This document shows, piece by piece, positions 1-13,500 of a stretch of DNA of 64,000 nt. Where the stretch lies: contig VZRZ01000211.1 in the NCBI GenBank assembly GCA_013398175.1, forward strand, positions 125,304 to 189,303, written 5' to 3'. The DNA comes from Climacteris rufus. Lineage: Eukaryota > Chordata > Aves > Passeriformes > Climacteridae. The notes under the pieces were generated by a model. That model worked only from the letters and a program-made list of their open reading frames with translations, did not search any database and was not told where the DNA came from. Position numbers and translations under genes: made by a program. Position 1 is the first letter of the stretch. Every line of letters starts with the position of its first letter.

Positions 1-3000
1 TTGCTTTGAAGGGAGCCCAAATAAAATCAGTATTCAAATATTCTGTTTATCATGTCACTCCATGGGAGATTGCTATATCCTGTTCTAAACCTACATTATG
101 GTGATACAGACAAGATTCTTATGGCCTTTTAAAGGATGCTAACTTGCATTCCTCTCTGCAAAGAAGTATTTCCAAAAGAAATAATACACAGACTGCGTAT
201 TTTTTTTGTGTTCAATGGAAAAGTATTCATAGCGAACTGGCAAATATTTTGCTTCTCTATCCTCCCTTTTCCCCTTATTTTTGTTTATCTCCTCAATGTT
301 TTCTTCTGACTATTAGAAATGTGTTCTTCTAGGGTGTTTTAGATCAGCTACTTTACAAGCCAAGAATTTGTATCTTTTCCCTGAAAGCATATGTAAGTAA
401 AGAGACTGGTTATTTGACTTTTATAGCTTGCACATTTGTATATTGTATATCTTAGTGTGAATTGAGATGCTGTTTCAGAACAGTTGTCACTGTCTGAAAA
501 ATGGTTGACAATTACATATGTTTTTAAATGACTGACAAATCTAAATAAAGTTAAATTAACCTGCAATAATAGTGCTGTTGCAGATTTTTAAATGTTTCAT
601 ACTGAATCGTATTTAACTACATTTCTCTGTTTCATCTTCTTGAAGTTACTAAGTTCAAGGTATAACTGGTTTTTCACACTTGTTATTAGGCCTTGATATT
701 TCTGACAGCATAGCTTTCTTTTTCAGGCCTTCAAGTGGGAAAAGAAAGATAAAATTATTTTCTTCTCAAGACAAAAGAACAGTGCAAGTGTAATCTCAGA
801 TCTCAGTTTTTCTTTTGTCTATGTCTCTTAACCTGGTATGATTAATTGGGTTTGATTTGGTCATGTTTTTAGAAATTTGTGAAAGGATAGGAAAAAGGGA
901 GGAAAAACACTTCTCTGAAGCAAGTATCAGTGATTCAAATGCTGTCTTGAATCATAAAGATATGTATGATTGAGATCTGTGTTGCCAGAGTGTGAGAAAT
1001 ACTGTGTGAAAGGCCAGCAGGTGTTTAGCCTGAATTGATGATCAGGGACAAGTATTTAAACTGCTTGTACTCTGCTGAGAATGTATAGTCTGCTCCACAG
1101 ATCAAACTAGGGCTTTTCAAAGAAAATATTTTAAGCTAGCAAATCATGGAAAACCTCCATATACACAATGTAATCTAAAAATCTCAAATGTCAAAATAAA
1201 CCTAGTTAATCTGCAAAATCTGAGTATGTGGAGGAGTGTGTCTGCCACACCTTGTGGGGTCCCTTCACTCTCTTGCTTATACCTGTTGCATGCAGCAGAA
1301 AGCTCAAACAACTGAAAGCTAAAAATACTCCTTTACAGTAGAGTGGGAGGAAAAAAGAAAACACGCAGGAACACTGTCTTTCAAAGATACTAAGTGTTGG
1401 CTACAAGAACAGTCTGTTGACAGAGAACTCAACAAAATAATTGTGTTGAATAATAAGGTGTTTTCTTTTGTTACCTTTGATTGGGGCACTTTAATGGAAT
1501 TTCCTCTTGCTCATGTGGTCTCTTAGTGGGTGGGCAGAAGCTCACTAACTTGTGTAAGTTCATTTCTGCTGAATGATGTGATGACCATTTTATTAATATC
1601 CCTTTAAATGTAAACATTTCCCGTCTCTTCAGGTGCTCTTCTTAATATGTGTCTTTCTTTTTCTCTGATGATTTTCATTGCTATGCTTTGATTTTTGTCT
1701 CATTTTGCTCTGAATTCGTAAGCTTTTCTTACACACTATTGCCAACCACCAGACTATCACCGCTCCTTTAATAAAAGCTGTGGTACCAGAGGAGCATTGT
1801 CTTCTTGGGTCCATTTGATAACAGATTTCCTTCTCTGAGCACATTCTCTTTTGGACTGTTCGAATGTCCACCAAACAGAGTGAATTCTTTGTTGGTTGGT
1901 GGGACAGATGCCTGCCTGTGCTGAGTCCATTTAACATCTGCAGAATGGTAATAGTTTTTGATCATTATTGCTCTGGACTTTATAGAAGCTGAGAAGCCAG
2001 AGGAGGAGTGCTCTTTATCAGCTCATGGAGTCTTGCAGTGCTTTGCTCTGCCTTTCCCTCACACCTTTGGCCTTTCTGATGCCTGGTGCCTGAACACACA
2101 CCTGGTGCATTTTTTCTTATGCTGCCTCAGAAGTTCTCACCTGGAGACCCCTGTTCCCTCCATCTGTTCACAGCACTCAGGTCCTGTTGGTTTGCAGTCA
2201 GAGCATCTTGGGAGTTCATGCAGAGGGAAAGGGTAGTGCTTGCAGCGGAGGAGTAGACCCCAGGAGATGGACTTACACCACATCTTGTGGGCCAATACGA
2301 GCTTGATCTGCTCATCTTCAGCTGCCCACATCGTGTGTGGAGCCAAAGCAGAAGCCCCATATCCATCGTTTGCATTGTGTTGAGCTCGAGCTAATAAGCT
2401 CGGTCTCTTGGCAGGATGTGTTAGATCAGGCTTACTGCTGTGCTAATTGTGCTTACACAGCTTCCAGTTTGGAGCTGGCTCATTTACAGCTGGCTTGGAT
2501 GGTGGCCAAGAAGGCTCGCCTCTGCCTGCAGTATGCCATGTAGACATACACACATCCAGCACTTGAACGTGTCTGTCAATAGCAGGAAATTATATTTGGA
2601 GGGAGGGGAAAATCTTTGGCCTGGCTGCAACCATAAACAAGGACAATATTAATGAATGAGAAAGTAGGTAACAGTCTCAATAAGGAGAAATTTTGATTAT
2701 TCCAAACTTAGACTCACTGCCACAAGTTGTTTTCAGCCCCTGCGTTTGGCACTATCTTGTTCCTCATTTGCCACTGTTTTTGTGGGGTTTTTGGTTTGTT
2801 TGGTTTCTTTTTTTTCTTTTTTCACTATATCTTGGGAATGCTTCCTGGATTTAAGAAACCTCATTGTAGAAGTGAGCAGCCTGGTATTTTAACTGGGAAA
2901 CAGAAACTAATCTAAACACAATGTTAAAGATGGGCAAACATTCACAGGGTAAAACCTTGCTTTTATGGTTAGCCCTTCCGCTTTTTTCTGTCTTCCCTTA

Positions 3001-3401
3001 CTTCATATGTTAGCAAGTTAGTGTGTACACTGGCTCTAATGCATTGTCAAGGGTTGGCCTGTCTTAGTGTTGAAGTGCTGTAGTTACTTAAAAGTACAGG
3101 ATACTCACTAGCAACAGGATTTATTCAGGAAGAAGAAACTCAGAGCTGTAAAAAGTTCAAGTTTGTTTATTTAGGTTTGAAAAACTAGCGCTCAGAATGA
3201 CTTAAAAAGCCACATCCTTGACTGACAAAAAGCAGTTTAATCAGTTACCAGCAGTTGTGTTATTTACTTAATCAAGAATTTGTCCCCTCAATTGTTAAGA
3301 AATCTTCTGTGTGTGGAGGAGGGTGGTGGTAGATAGGAACATAGGAATCTGTATGTATATAAATATAGAGAAAACAGGGGTAGTCTCTTCATTTATTGTG
3401 A
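1..3401. other. Non-coding AT-rich DNA, no gene seen
   Basis: Ordinary AT-rich sequence. A slightly GC-richer part (about 1.98-2.56 kb) has overlapping open frames of 60-100 codons on both strands with no recognisable protein. It is interpreted as ZMIZ1 5' intron or upstream flank because of the ZMIZ1 exon far downstream on the + strand. Confidence 0.7.
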
Positions 3402-3480
3402 AATCATATAATGATTATTATTATATTATAATATAATTAATTGTATATCTATTATATTATAATATATAATTGTATTATAC
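3402..3480. repeat. AT-only low-complexity tract with palindromes
   Basis: The tract consists almost entirely of A and T. A 15-mer ATTATATTATAATAT occurs twice (3420-3434 and 3451-3465), and the first copy extends to a perfect 18-bp palindrome (3420-3437). It could extrude a cruciform or act as a DNA-unwinding stretch. No function is evident. Confidence 0.85.
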
Positions 3481-6400
3481 AGCCAGATTGCTATGAGCTC
3501 TCTTAATATTTGAGCCTGTTTTTCTCAAATTATTTTTTTAGTCACAAACATCCATGCATCACTGCATTAACTCGCTTGACAGTTTAGAGGCCACTTCTGC
3601 TTTTGAGCAAGCCTCAATGAGACAGAAACAACCTTCTAGTTCTAAAATCACAGTTATTAAAACAACCAGGGGAATGTATCTCTACAAAGGCAGTTGAATA
3701 ATGATTTAGCTCCCAGAATTAATTTGAAATTTCAGCAGCACTAAGTAATATTTTAGTGGCACTATAATCCTGTACATTACATATTAAGTCTGCAGACTGC
3801 ACTGCCAGAGGAAGAACCCTGCAGTATTTAAATGACACTGAAACACCATGGTATTATATTCAGGTCATTAGGGGGCATTTTACAGGATTGAAGTTATCTG
3901 GCAGAATGTCAAGGGTGAATCATATAATCTCTGTTTCTTTGCCTCTCCAAACATGTAGATTAGGGGTTTAAAAAAATTAAACTACACCTTGGTCATCAGT
4001 GTTCCTCTTCGTTCTCAACCCACCTGTGCACCACTTGCATGGTCAACAAACACTGAGAGGGGAAGGGGAGAAATAGATCTAGATTGCTTAAATGGCTGGT
4101 CAGAGAGCAGTGGGGTTGGATTTCTTTCTGTATGAATCAGAGCAATTGATAGATAAGCATAAACCCAAATACTTGGCTTTTGTGGCGGGTGTCAGCGGGT
4201 GTCCAGAACGGTGGTAAGTGCTGAGGTCCAAGGTGGGTGTTTCCAGAGCAGATCCCTAACACTAACCTTAAGAAGAGGCAGGGGCCCTCTTGCAATTGAA
4301 TGTAGTAAGGCTCTTTGTGCCTTAGAAACTCCTTCTAAATTCATGTGTGTGGCCCATCATAATGATTTTGATACCTCTTTTCAAACGTACTCATCATTCA
4401 AACAGCTCTGGTTGAATTTAGAGAGAGTATTAGGCTGTGAAAAGCATGTGTTCTCAGCAGCTTATTGCTGCCTCTGGCAGAAGTTGCTGCCATTCAGATA
4501 TGCTAGCTAGATAGTTCACATGATTATTCTGTGCACCCTTAGAGACAAACTGGGCTGGGTTAGTTTAAACATGTAAATAGTAGCTTTGGATCCTTCTTTC
4601 TGTAAGAAATAGATAATCATCACACAAGTAGCCTAGCTGTCTGATAGGCGGCAAATTTCATCAGTCTTCCCTTCTCATTCCTTCGCTTTGTTTGAACTAC
4701 AGCTTTTGGGGTGGTGGGAACATTTGTTAAAAATGAAAACAATTATAAAAAAAGGATCACTGACAGCAAGTGAATTTGAAATTATATCTAACTTCCTGTG
4801 GTGGGAATGGCAGTGGTAATATGCTGGTTGGTCAGGAGTTCATAACCTTCTCAGCTAACAGAGTGGCCATCATGTGAATGAGATGCGTGACTGCGATCTT
4901 TCTGTGCTCCGAGCGGTTGAGGGGGGAACCCCAAAAGCGGTTTGCTTATTTGAAGAGTTTGTTTTCCTCTAATTTAGGATATGGGCCAATTTGTCATAGG
5001 ATAATACCTGTTTTCTTCTTGCTGCACTCCATGCAGTGGGAAATTCTTAGAAAAGTCTTGGGGCAAGAGGCGTGCTTGGCTGCTGCATACCAATGCCCAA
5101 CAGGAGTGGTGAGGATCCTGGAAATTATTTCTACAGTTCTTTCCAAAGATAGCCTTCACATCTTACTAGGGAGTAGTGCAAGGCTCATATTTGCAGAGAA
5201 GTGTTGGCTATGCCAATGGGAGAATTGGCTTGCTTGGCAGACCTGCTGCTCCAGGAGGCTGTGGAGGCAGATCAGCAGGTTAAACACGGCTATGGATGGC
5301 AGGTCCATGAACAGACATGAAGGGAAGCACCGTGTTCCTACTGCTATCTTACTGTGGGTGCTGGGGAGTAGAAGCAATAAACTGCGGATAATAGCTGGGC
5401 TCATGTACCCTGCTTAGGTAAGTAACTTAGAATACTTGGTTGGAGGGGTGACTGGATTAACCCACAATAGCATGTCTTCTGGTCCTACTGCTTTCACATA
5501 TATAACAATACTTCAAATATTATTGACACTGTGTTTTAAGTTACTTTGATACCCTCTGCCTCTGCTTCCTCTTTCTTTTCATGAGAAAAGACTAAATTTT
5601 TATTTCCATATATATATAGTTTACTTTCACAGAGGATAAAGTTGCAGTTTAGATTTTGAGGTCTGTTCTCTCCTGATCTTGATTTGGCTTTGGTTGTCAC
5701 CAGCTTTTGTTTTAAAATGTATAGCAGGAAGCCAGTTCTGTCCAACTTCTACTGGGTACTTTTTCAAGTTAAAGGCAGTGGGCTTTCCTGAAAAATGTCC
5801 ATAGACAAAGAACTCCCCAGAGCATGTCTCATGTCTCTAGTGATCTGTGCAGTTAGCAATTATTGCTGTGAGCTCTCATTTTACAGTAAAAATAGAAAAT
5901 GTAAAATATTGATTACATATGCAAGTACAAGAAATGTACATCTGTATACTAGCTCTACAGAAGCTTGTAGATAAAAATAGATTTCAGTCAGATTTTTCCT
6001 TTTAATGTGCCACAAGAAGTAGTAGTTTCATTCGTGAGGAAGTATGTGTGAAGTTACAAGGCAATGAGCTTGTGAAGGGAGCTCTATTCCAGCTATTTTG
6101 TTAAATGAGTTAACATGGGGAATTTTCTGGGACTTCTTTTCCCAAGTAAGGGACATGCTAGTTATCATGGTGCAGCAGTGAGTAATACCATGAAGTTCAG
6201 ATCTTTGTTGTTTATCAAATGCATGCTGTATACCAGGTATTACAGTTTATGCATACTAGAAATACATAGTGGCCTGATGCTTATGTTGCAATGCCACTTG
6301 TACTGCCCTTTCAGTGTATTTGCTGAGGCTGCAACACTCTTTGCAATAAGTTTTAGATAATTCAGCATCTGCTTTTCTCAATTGAAATAATCATGCTGCT

Positions 6401-6810
6401 CTTGTGGTACATAGCTAAAGTCTGTTTTTCTTCCAGCTCACTGAAGGCAAATGTCTGAAGGACAGGCTTCACTGTCCTTGGCCATTGAACCTATTGTGAC
6501 TTTTTTTTGATTGCTATCAGTTTGAAGCATTGCCAGATATGGTTTTGATCCAGAAACTTGCCAAACCAATTTGTGCCTCTAGCTTGTTTTAAGGACTGGT
6601 CATAAAAATAGGAAGATTGTAGGACAATCTACATTATCTTATGAGATGATGTGTATATAATAAACTCTGAAGAATTGCACAATAAAGTAATCAGCCAGCA
6701 AATTATTATGCTCCTCAGTAGGGAACCTCAATAATAGGCCTGCCAAAAATAAACCTTTTCTTTTAATAGCCATCGTCAAAGTACTTTTAAGTATTGGCAA
6801 TGTTTATTTA

Positions 6811-6853
6811 GAGTTGAACTGATATGAGGTCCTTTCCAGTTCTTTGTAGAATT
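6811..6853 (+). mobile_element. Possible very old CR1 3'-end remnant
   Basis: GAGTTGAACTGATATGAGGTCCTTTCCAG followed by TTCTTTGTAGAATT parallels the last 40 bases of a CR1 element (…ttggactngatgat…aggtcccttccaac…ttctatgatt). Divergence is high and no longer CR1 body is visible upstream, so this could be coincidence. Confidence 0.3.
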
Positions 6854-7429
6854 AAAATTATTTGCTCAGAATGAATCTTAATGATAAATTGAAGGTATTT
6901 TAGAAATAGTTTGTGGTGAATTTCATGTCAATGTTTATTCACTTCATCCAAAGTGTGGTGTAGGATTGTAGATACTGATATCAAATTGTGTATTATTAAA
7001 ATTTTTGAGTAATAACCATCTGATTCTTAGAGGTTTTGGGTTCATACATGAAACCAGACAATCGACTACCTTTGCTCATTTTGGTGCAGAAACATAGTTG
7101 GACTTTTGCAAACAGTTGAATGGACTGGGTTCAGTTATGATAGTGGTATAAAAATATACCTGTGCTAACATCCAGCATTTTTGGGAAGGCTTTGCCTTTG
7201 TTTTCTGTAACTGGTAAATTTATTTTTTTGGATATGATTACACCCAAACCCAATTTACTACTTGTAACATGAATGTACTATGCAAGCTACCAGAATATTT
7301 GTAGCTGTAATGCTCTCCGATGGAGATGCTGTACTCCACACTATATCTGCATTCTTCCTTTTGTAAGCTTGCAGTTGATTCTTTTTTGGGCAATGTGCAT
7401 TCACACATACGCACACAAAGTATAGTATC

Positions 7430-7447
7430 AGCCTGAAGCTTCAGGCT
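7430..7447. repeat. Perfect 18-bp palindrome
   Basis: AGCCTGAAGCTTCAGGCT reads the same on both strands. It resembles no operator or response element that I recognise, and may be chance or a small hairpin in RNA. Confidence 0.7.
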
Positions 7448-9242
7448 AAATATGTGGAGCTCAGGTGTCATATTTCTAATGCTCTTTGCATGAAATGTGA
7501 AGTAATTGCTCAAGTGTAGAAGCTGTACGTATGTTTATGAAACATGAAGTACAGGCACAGTCTGCCATTTCAAGTGTCTTATGAAAATGTGTGTGTGGTA
7601 AGGCCACGCTGTCTTCAAAAGAAACTTCTCATGTTCTTGAACTTCAGACTTCTCTGTCTTTAAAAGTGAAGTGAATGACAGAATACCTTAACTATCTCCA
7701 TATGTGTTTATATTTAGTAGGTCTAAAACCACTTACACCAAGGTAACTTACTGCAAAGGAGAAACATCTGCTGAATTATTTTTCATGAAGTAGATGGTTC
7801 TCTTCAGTTTCTGTGTTGTGAGACCTCTCAGCCAAGGGGGGAAGAAACATACAGGTATGATGATCTGTTAAATAAATGAAACAAGTGGATTGTGGGTAAA
7901 TAAATATGAGTGACAAAGAGATGATATAAGGAGAGCAAAAAGCATTCTTACACAGAGAACAGCAGATGGTGCCTACCTCTCCGTCATGATCCCGAACGCT
8001 AGAAAAATCAAAGGTTTTATTCTTACTGGAGAGACTGAAAGAAGGTCAAGTTCAAAAATAGCTTTGGGTCAAAAAGTAGGGAGGAGAAAGAGACAGTATA
8101 GTCACTGGGATGAGTAACTTCAGATAACATTTGAGTGTCTGAGATGTCATAGATAGAACTGCTGCTGAGGAAGAGGCCTGCCGTAGCTAATATATTCAAT
8201 ACAGAGACACATGATCTCACTACCAAAATTGCGCTGTTTCAGGTGCAGGTTGTCATTGTACCCTATTTATTGGTCTCTATTGATCCTCCATTTCCATGTG
8301 TGTGATGCTGGCACTTCTGAGACCACATGCCTTGGTTGTCTTGTGACAATATTCCAAGCCATTCTATACATCCTTCCTCATGAATTATGGAGGAAAAAAA
8401 CCTGTCTTGTTCCTTAACTGGTTAAGACTTTTAGGAAGACAGGGAAGGCTCTTGTGTAATTTAACCCTTGTTCATGTCCTCAGCTGTTTAGTCACTTACA
8501 CAGCTATGATTTGACATAAATGCTGGACGTGTGCTCTAATCCTTATCATTCACTGACCTTGAAGTCATGACTTGTGAAGCATTTGTAGCAGCAGAAATGG
8601 TTTAATGTTGCTGAAACTTCTTTCCTATATGTATTAAAAATCAAAGTGGTGGTGGATATAATCTGAGCTGTGTACAAGTACTTTGACTAAATGCTCTCTG
8701 GCTTTAGAAACAATGTAGGATCTAATGCCAAGGAGGAAGGATTTATTTAATATTTTTTCAAAAACTTTTAAACAGATTGAGTCCCTGATAATCTTAGCAT
8801 CTGATACCTGTAGTTAGATTTTTGAGGAAGTAAGTGTCTTCTCAGGCATCTCAATATTTTAACTGTAGTTCTCAAAAAAATTTTAAAAAATGTAAGGCAT
8901 AATGCTATCGACTGAGATAAAAGGCTGAAAACCCCCACTCAATAAACAGATATATTCTTCAGGAAATTGATGATATATCAAAAAGTTTTTTCTTCAGATA
9001 GCAATCACTTAGCTTCCCAAAATGAGTGTGGAATTTGAACATTTAGACGAGGCTGTGTCTGCTTATAATGGTGCTGGTTTTGTATACAGGGTTCTGGGCT
9101 TATCTTGAGAGGGGCTCTGACATGCAACAAAAATGATGCAAACTGTTTCAGCCAGCAGTACTTTCTTCTGACCTTAAGCATTTCTTGGTTTATGTGTATG
9201 AGATCAATTCAAAGACATTTCAATATTTTCCTTCTTTATTCC

Positions 9243-9256
9243 TTTTTTTTTTTTTT
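9243..9256. repeat. Poly-T run
   Basis: Fourteen consecutive T. No retrotransposon body is recognisable on either side. Confidence 0.9.
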
Positions 9257-10460
9257 AAATGACCAAATATACTGGATGGAAACAGGTCCTCCAATTAAAA
9301 GATAGCTATATATTTAAAATGAAGGATATTCTCCCATACAGGAATAAAACTATGAATGGATGTCTTTCTAATTAGTCTTTCTAAACAGGGCATAGAATGC
9401 TACATCTGTCATGGTGGCAGTGGTGGTTGTTTCTTTTTTTCTTTTGGAATAGCTGAATGTTTTTTTCAAATGATCTGTTTTGTGTCTGACTTGGAAGTCT
9501 TTGCCACTGCTGTAAAAACGAAGCAGTGTCCACTGGACCAAGTAGTATCTTGCATTGAAGTCTCTTGGTAGAAGGAACAGTGAGACACACATGCCTGACC
9601 CATATGTGGTTTGCATATAACAGATTATCTCTCTTGAAAATGAGCATTCATGGTCTCTTCTGTTTGAACTGGAAGTCACTGTTGTAAAGGGTGCTCTTCA
9701 TTCACAGGCAGTGTGAGGCATATTGCTGTCCCACTCAGCCTGAACCCAGGAGATCCACTGGGAAACATGAAAGCTTTGGGGTGAGCTTCAGGTTTTCAGA
9801 TGTGGGCAGATGTTGTTTGGTCAGTCAGTGTATTGGTGTTTTTCAACCCTCTTGAGATGAGCTTTATATTTAGCATGCTGAGTAGCATAGCTGGGCCTGC
9901 ACTGAGCCACTGTTTAGGTGACCAAATACATAAGCAAGCTGATTTTTGCACTGAGCAGTTTTCTCACAAATGGGCATAATTCCCACTAGTTCTACCTTCA
10001 AATCTGTCTAAAAATGAGTGATCATTACTGTTTGCACATGATGTCTTGGGGTCATTAATTATTTATCTTCATGACTACATGTGTGTGAAGAGAGAATTTA
10101 GTTACCCTGTTTTACAGGAGACAGACAGGGCATGAATTGACTTGTAGACTGTGCCTGTGCTATGGTACAGGGCTCCATAGAATGACTCTGTGTTAAAGCT
10201 GCAAGGGTGTCACTCATTGTACTGGGCTTTATTTTTAGAGGATTCAAGAGCAAACTGCTGCAGTCATTGGACTGGAAGGAATATTGCCTTTTCTCACTCT
10301 TTCTTAATTCTCTAAGAGTCCTTATCAAAAATTGGTAGTGTTTTCAAGTTTTATAATGGCTTAAGAGACTTGTGTCTACTGAAGGAAGCCTAAACCAGCT
10401 CAATTGTTTCTTTTGAGGACAAGGTGCCGTGTGTTGTTTGTGCAGCCAGCCTTGGCAATG

Positions 10461-10526
10461 CCTTCCCCTCCCCAACTTCTTTGTCCCCCTTCTTCCCTTC
10501 CCCCACCTCCCCAATTATTTTTCCAG
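10461..10526 (+). repeat. Polypyrimidine tract ending in an acceptor-like site
   Basis: The interval 10461-10512 is almost pure C/T, with four interrupting purines. It continues as AATTATTTTTCCAG to 10526. It could form triplex DNA or serve as a splice acceptor. The sequence after it (CAG-rich, 10551-10566) has no convincing donor, so no exon is called. Confidence 0.6.
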
Positions 10527-13500
10527 AGACCTTGGCTTGCTGCTTCTGGGGCAGCAGCAGCAGCTGCTAGTGCTGTCCTGTAATTCTTCCATCTCGGTCA
10601 CAGGGGACTGGAAGGGAAAAGACGGTCTGTCTCAGCAGCAGTCCACCAGCTGCCACTACAATCTATAATGCGTAAATTTGCAAAATATAGCTTTTAATTT
10701 TGCTTTGCAGTCAGAATGAAAAACTAGAGTGCACCACCACTGCCATAATTGATTGATTAATAGAAATATATGCTCCCTGCTCCCCGGTTCAGACTTGGAC
10801 AAAAAGTACTTGGAAGTGGCTAAAAATAAAAGGTAAGAAACCTTGACAGACTTTCCCACCAACAGAGTAATTAACAACACATTGTTGTGTATGTATGCTT
10901 GAGAATATGCTCTGGCTAGGTAAAAGCTGTTGAGTAATGCAAAAATATTAACTAAATTCGAGTATAAAATTTGGCTTAGTGTCATGATGCTTTCTGAAGT
11001 ACATGGATAAGCAGGACTTCTTTACTACAGCATCAGTGATAGAGGGAGTCCAACAGATTCTAGCCTAAGAGGTTTTCCTGAAACTGTATATTGAAACATA
11101 TTTTTGGTTTTGAGGTTTTTCTTAAAGGAGAGAGAAGGGAATTGAAGAAGAATAGGTAGTGTTCTTTCTCTGCTGACAATGTAGCTGGAGTAGCAATAAT
11201 GACTGCTTGTTTTGTTTCCAGTCACATAGCTTGAGTAGGGAAATGGCACATAGAAAAGGCAAGCAGCCCCCAAGTTTCCATTAGAAATAGATTTGTAACC
11301 TCTTCAGCATGTGTTTGTGAATGATGAATCTTTCATTTGGACCATTCAAGAAGAACCAGCCATAACATGGCCAAAATTTGTGAAAGAACTTGTTTGCACT
11401 GAATAGTTTGACTCAGTGCATTGTTCAGAAGACTTTCATAAAAAGAATTCGTGTTGTTGTGGCACACATTATTGACAAAAGAAAGATTGTTGTGTGTTTA
11501 GCTGAGAGAACTAATTTTATCACAAAGCAGTTTTGCAGTTGATGTCCCTAAGAGACCCTGTTGCCCTCTTTGTTTCTCTTTAAATGTTCTGAAGTCATTT
11601 GTCACGGAAGTTGCGCGGGAATGGTAGTGCATGAAGGATAGAACAGAAACCTTTGTATGCCAGGTTGTTATGGGGCCTGTGAGATGGTCTGCACCTGGGC
11701 TTCCTTGCTGGTGGAAGAGCTCATGGCAGCTGGCTCTCTGCTCTCCTCTGTTGGTTTCACCGGTGGTGAGGACTTGGAGAAGCCAGCTGCCACGTTGGCA
11801 TGTGTGCCCAGGCTTGTGTGTGAGGGGTGGTGTCAGCTGCACACTGCTGCCTTCCCACGTGTGCTCCAGGGTAGACCCAAACGTGGAGCAATCCCAGATC
11901 TCATTTTGTCAGTATGTCCGTTTTTAACCCTTCTGCTGGACATCTGTGAGGGTACTCGTGTGCAAGCTGTACTTTACTACCAGTTAGAATATACTGAGTC
12001 CAAACCAAAGCTTCAGATGCAAATCTGTCAGAATTTGGGAGAGAGCAGATCTAGACCTGTCTTTGTGGACACTCTCGGTCTGTTGATAAATATACAGTGT
12101 AATCTAGTACCCATCTTCACATTAGCTGTCCCGACTTCAGTACATCTCATGTGATACTAATGTCAGCAGTCTTAAGTAGAAGCATAAGCAGACCCTAATC
12201 TCGCAAGACATGCTAGTTTGGATACGTTGTACAGACATGTTGACAGAGGTAAACTAAATTTAGATGAGTCTTTGGGACTCGAAAGAAAACCAATTAAAAT
12301 AGTTTAAGGCATAAAAGAAGAATACTTCGTGCATGTGTGTGCACATATTATCTTAAATTTGTTGGAGTTTTTTAGCATGTGAAAAATACAGCCCCGAGTG
12401 TATACCATGCCTTCCACCTCCTGGCAGAATAGAGTACGAAGAAATTATATAGTTGACCCATTATTCAGGCACTTGGGAATTAAGAGAATGGAATAGGAGT
12501 TTGTTTCTCTGAAGTCCTTCCCAGTTATATATTTTTAAAAATAAACATGGTATGCGCAAATATTTATATAAAAGCGGTGTTCAGTGGTATCACTTTATTG
12601 GGCAGAGAAGTAAAATTTAGTGCAGTGCACACACTTTGTGTCATTCACTTGCAGTGTTTCATGTTGGCTACCTGCTCACTTTCAGGGAAAGGATAGAAGT
12701 GAGATGACAGAGGCTCTCCACAAGTAAAAACCAGCAGAACTCTTGGAAATACTACTTTTGCCGGACTTTACAATATTGCACAGTAGCAGTCTTGTCAAAG
12801 TATCAGCAATTAACTATTGAAAACTGTTTGTGTTTGAACTTTAAAGAAAGAGTGCTAGAGTATGTTTGACAACAAGTGGTAGTAAGCTTGATTGAAGCTT
12901 GGTTAGTTCTGACTAGGTGGCAACAAAGGCCTCTAGGACTCTAAGTAAAGTTTCAAAGAAAGCAAGTTCCCTGTTCTAATATGTATTTTCATTTGTCCTC
13001 TGACTGTGGTACAGGCATCTATCTTCTGCCAGTATTTTCTGAGCTATGCACTGAAGTCTTTTGAAGTTGATTGAATTTGCTTTTTATTGACTTTTGCTTC
13101 CCTTCAAAATTAATACCTTTGTTTTAGCATTCAAACTCCCAAGCACAGCTTCTTTCATACAGAGATTGTTACTGTGGCACTACAAAAAAGACCCTTATTA
13201 GGTAGCAATGTTTACATAGGCTGTTTTCCATCCATTCTGCAAGGACTGATTCTTCATCAAAAGAAGAGCATTAAAGTCTCAGGGAGAACCAACCTTTCCT
13301 CATTTCTGCCCCTGTGGGCATTTGAGCAGTCTCTGCAGCCTCCTGCGTAAACACTGTATGTGGGGGATGCTGCTTTGGGGGCAAAGCTAACTTGGGAATA
13401 ATTCAAGAGTGGTTTTGAGGGAGTACTCTGAAATTTTTCAGCAGCTGCAGTCTCATTGGGTACCTTCTATGTAACTCTCTATGTGGAAGTGGGAAGGTGG

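Larger units (their letters stand above)
3481..10460. other. Non-coding DNA with one longer chance-like frame
   Basis: The longest open frame in the window (4878-5417, +, 179 codons) is here. It has no recognisable domain or protein family. A rough estimate from stop-codon density suggests that about one such frame could occur by chance in a window of this size and composition. Its stop codon overlaps an excellent splice donor (AG|GTAAGTAA at 5417/5418), which is discussed as a finding. Otherwise nothing was identified except the entries listed separately. Confidence 0.65.

Noticed and set aside
7959..7973. Second CTCF-like motif (ACAGCAGATGGTGCC)
   Set aside because: It has two mismatches, including the strongly preferred C after GG, so it is too weak to list as a site.
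11657..12154. A 165-codon plus-strand frame
   Set aside because: No recognisable domain. It is open mainly because of a GC-richer patch, other strands and frames are open there too, and no flanking splice sites or promoter were seen.
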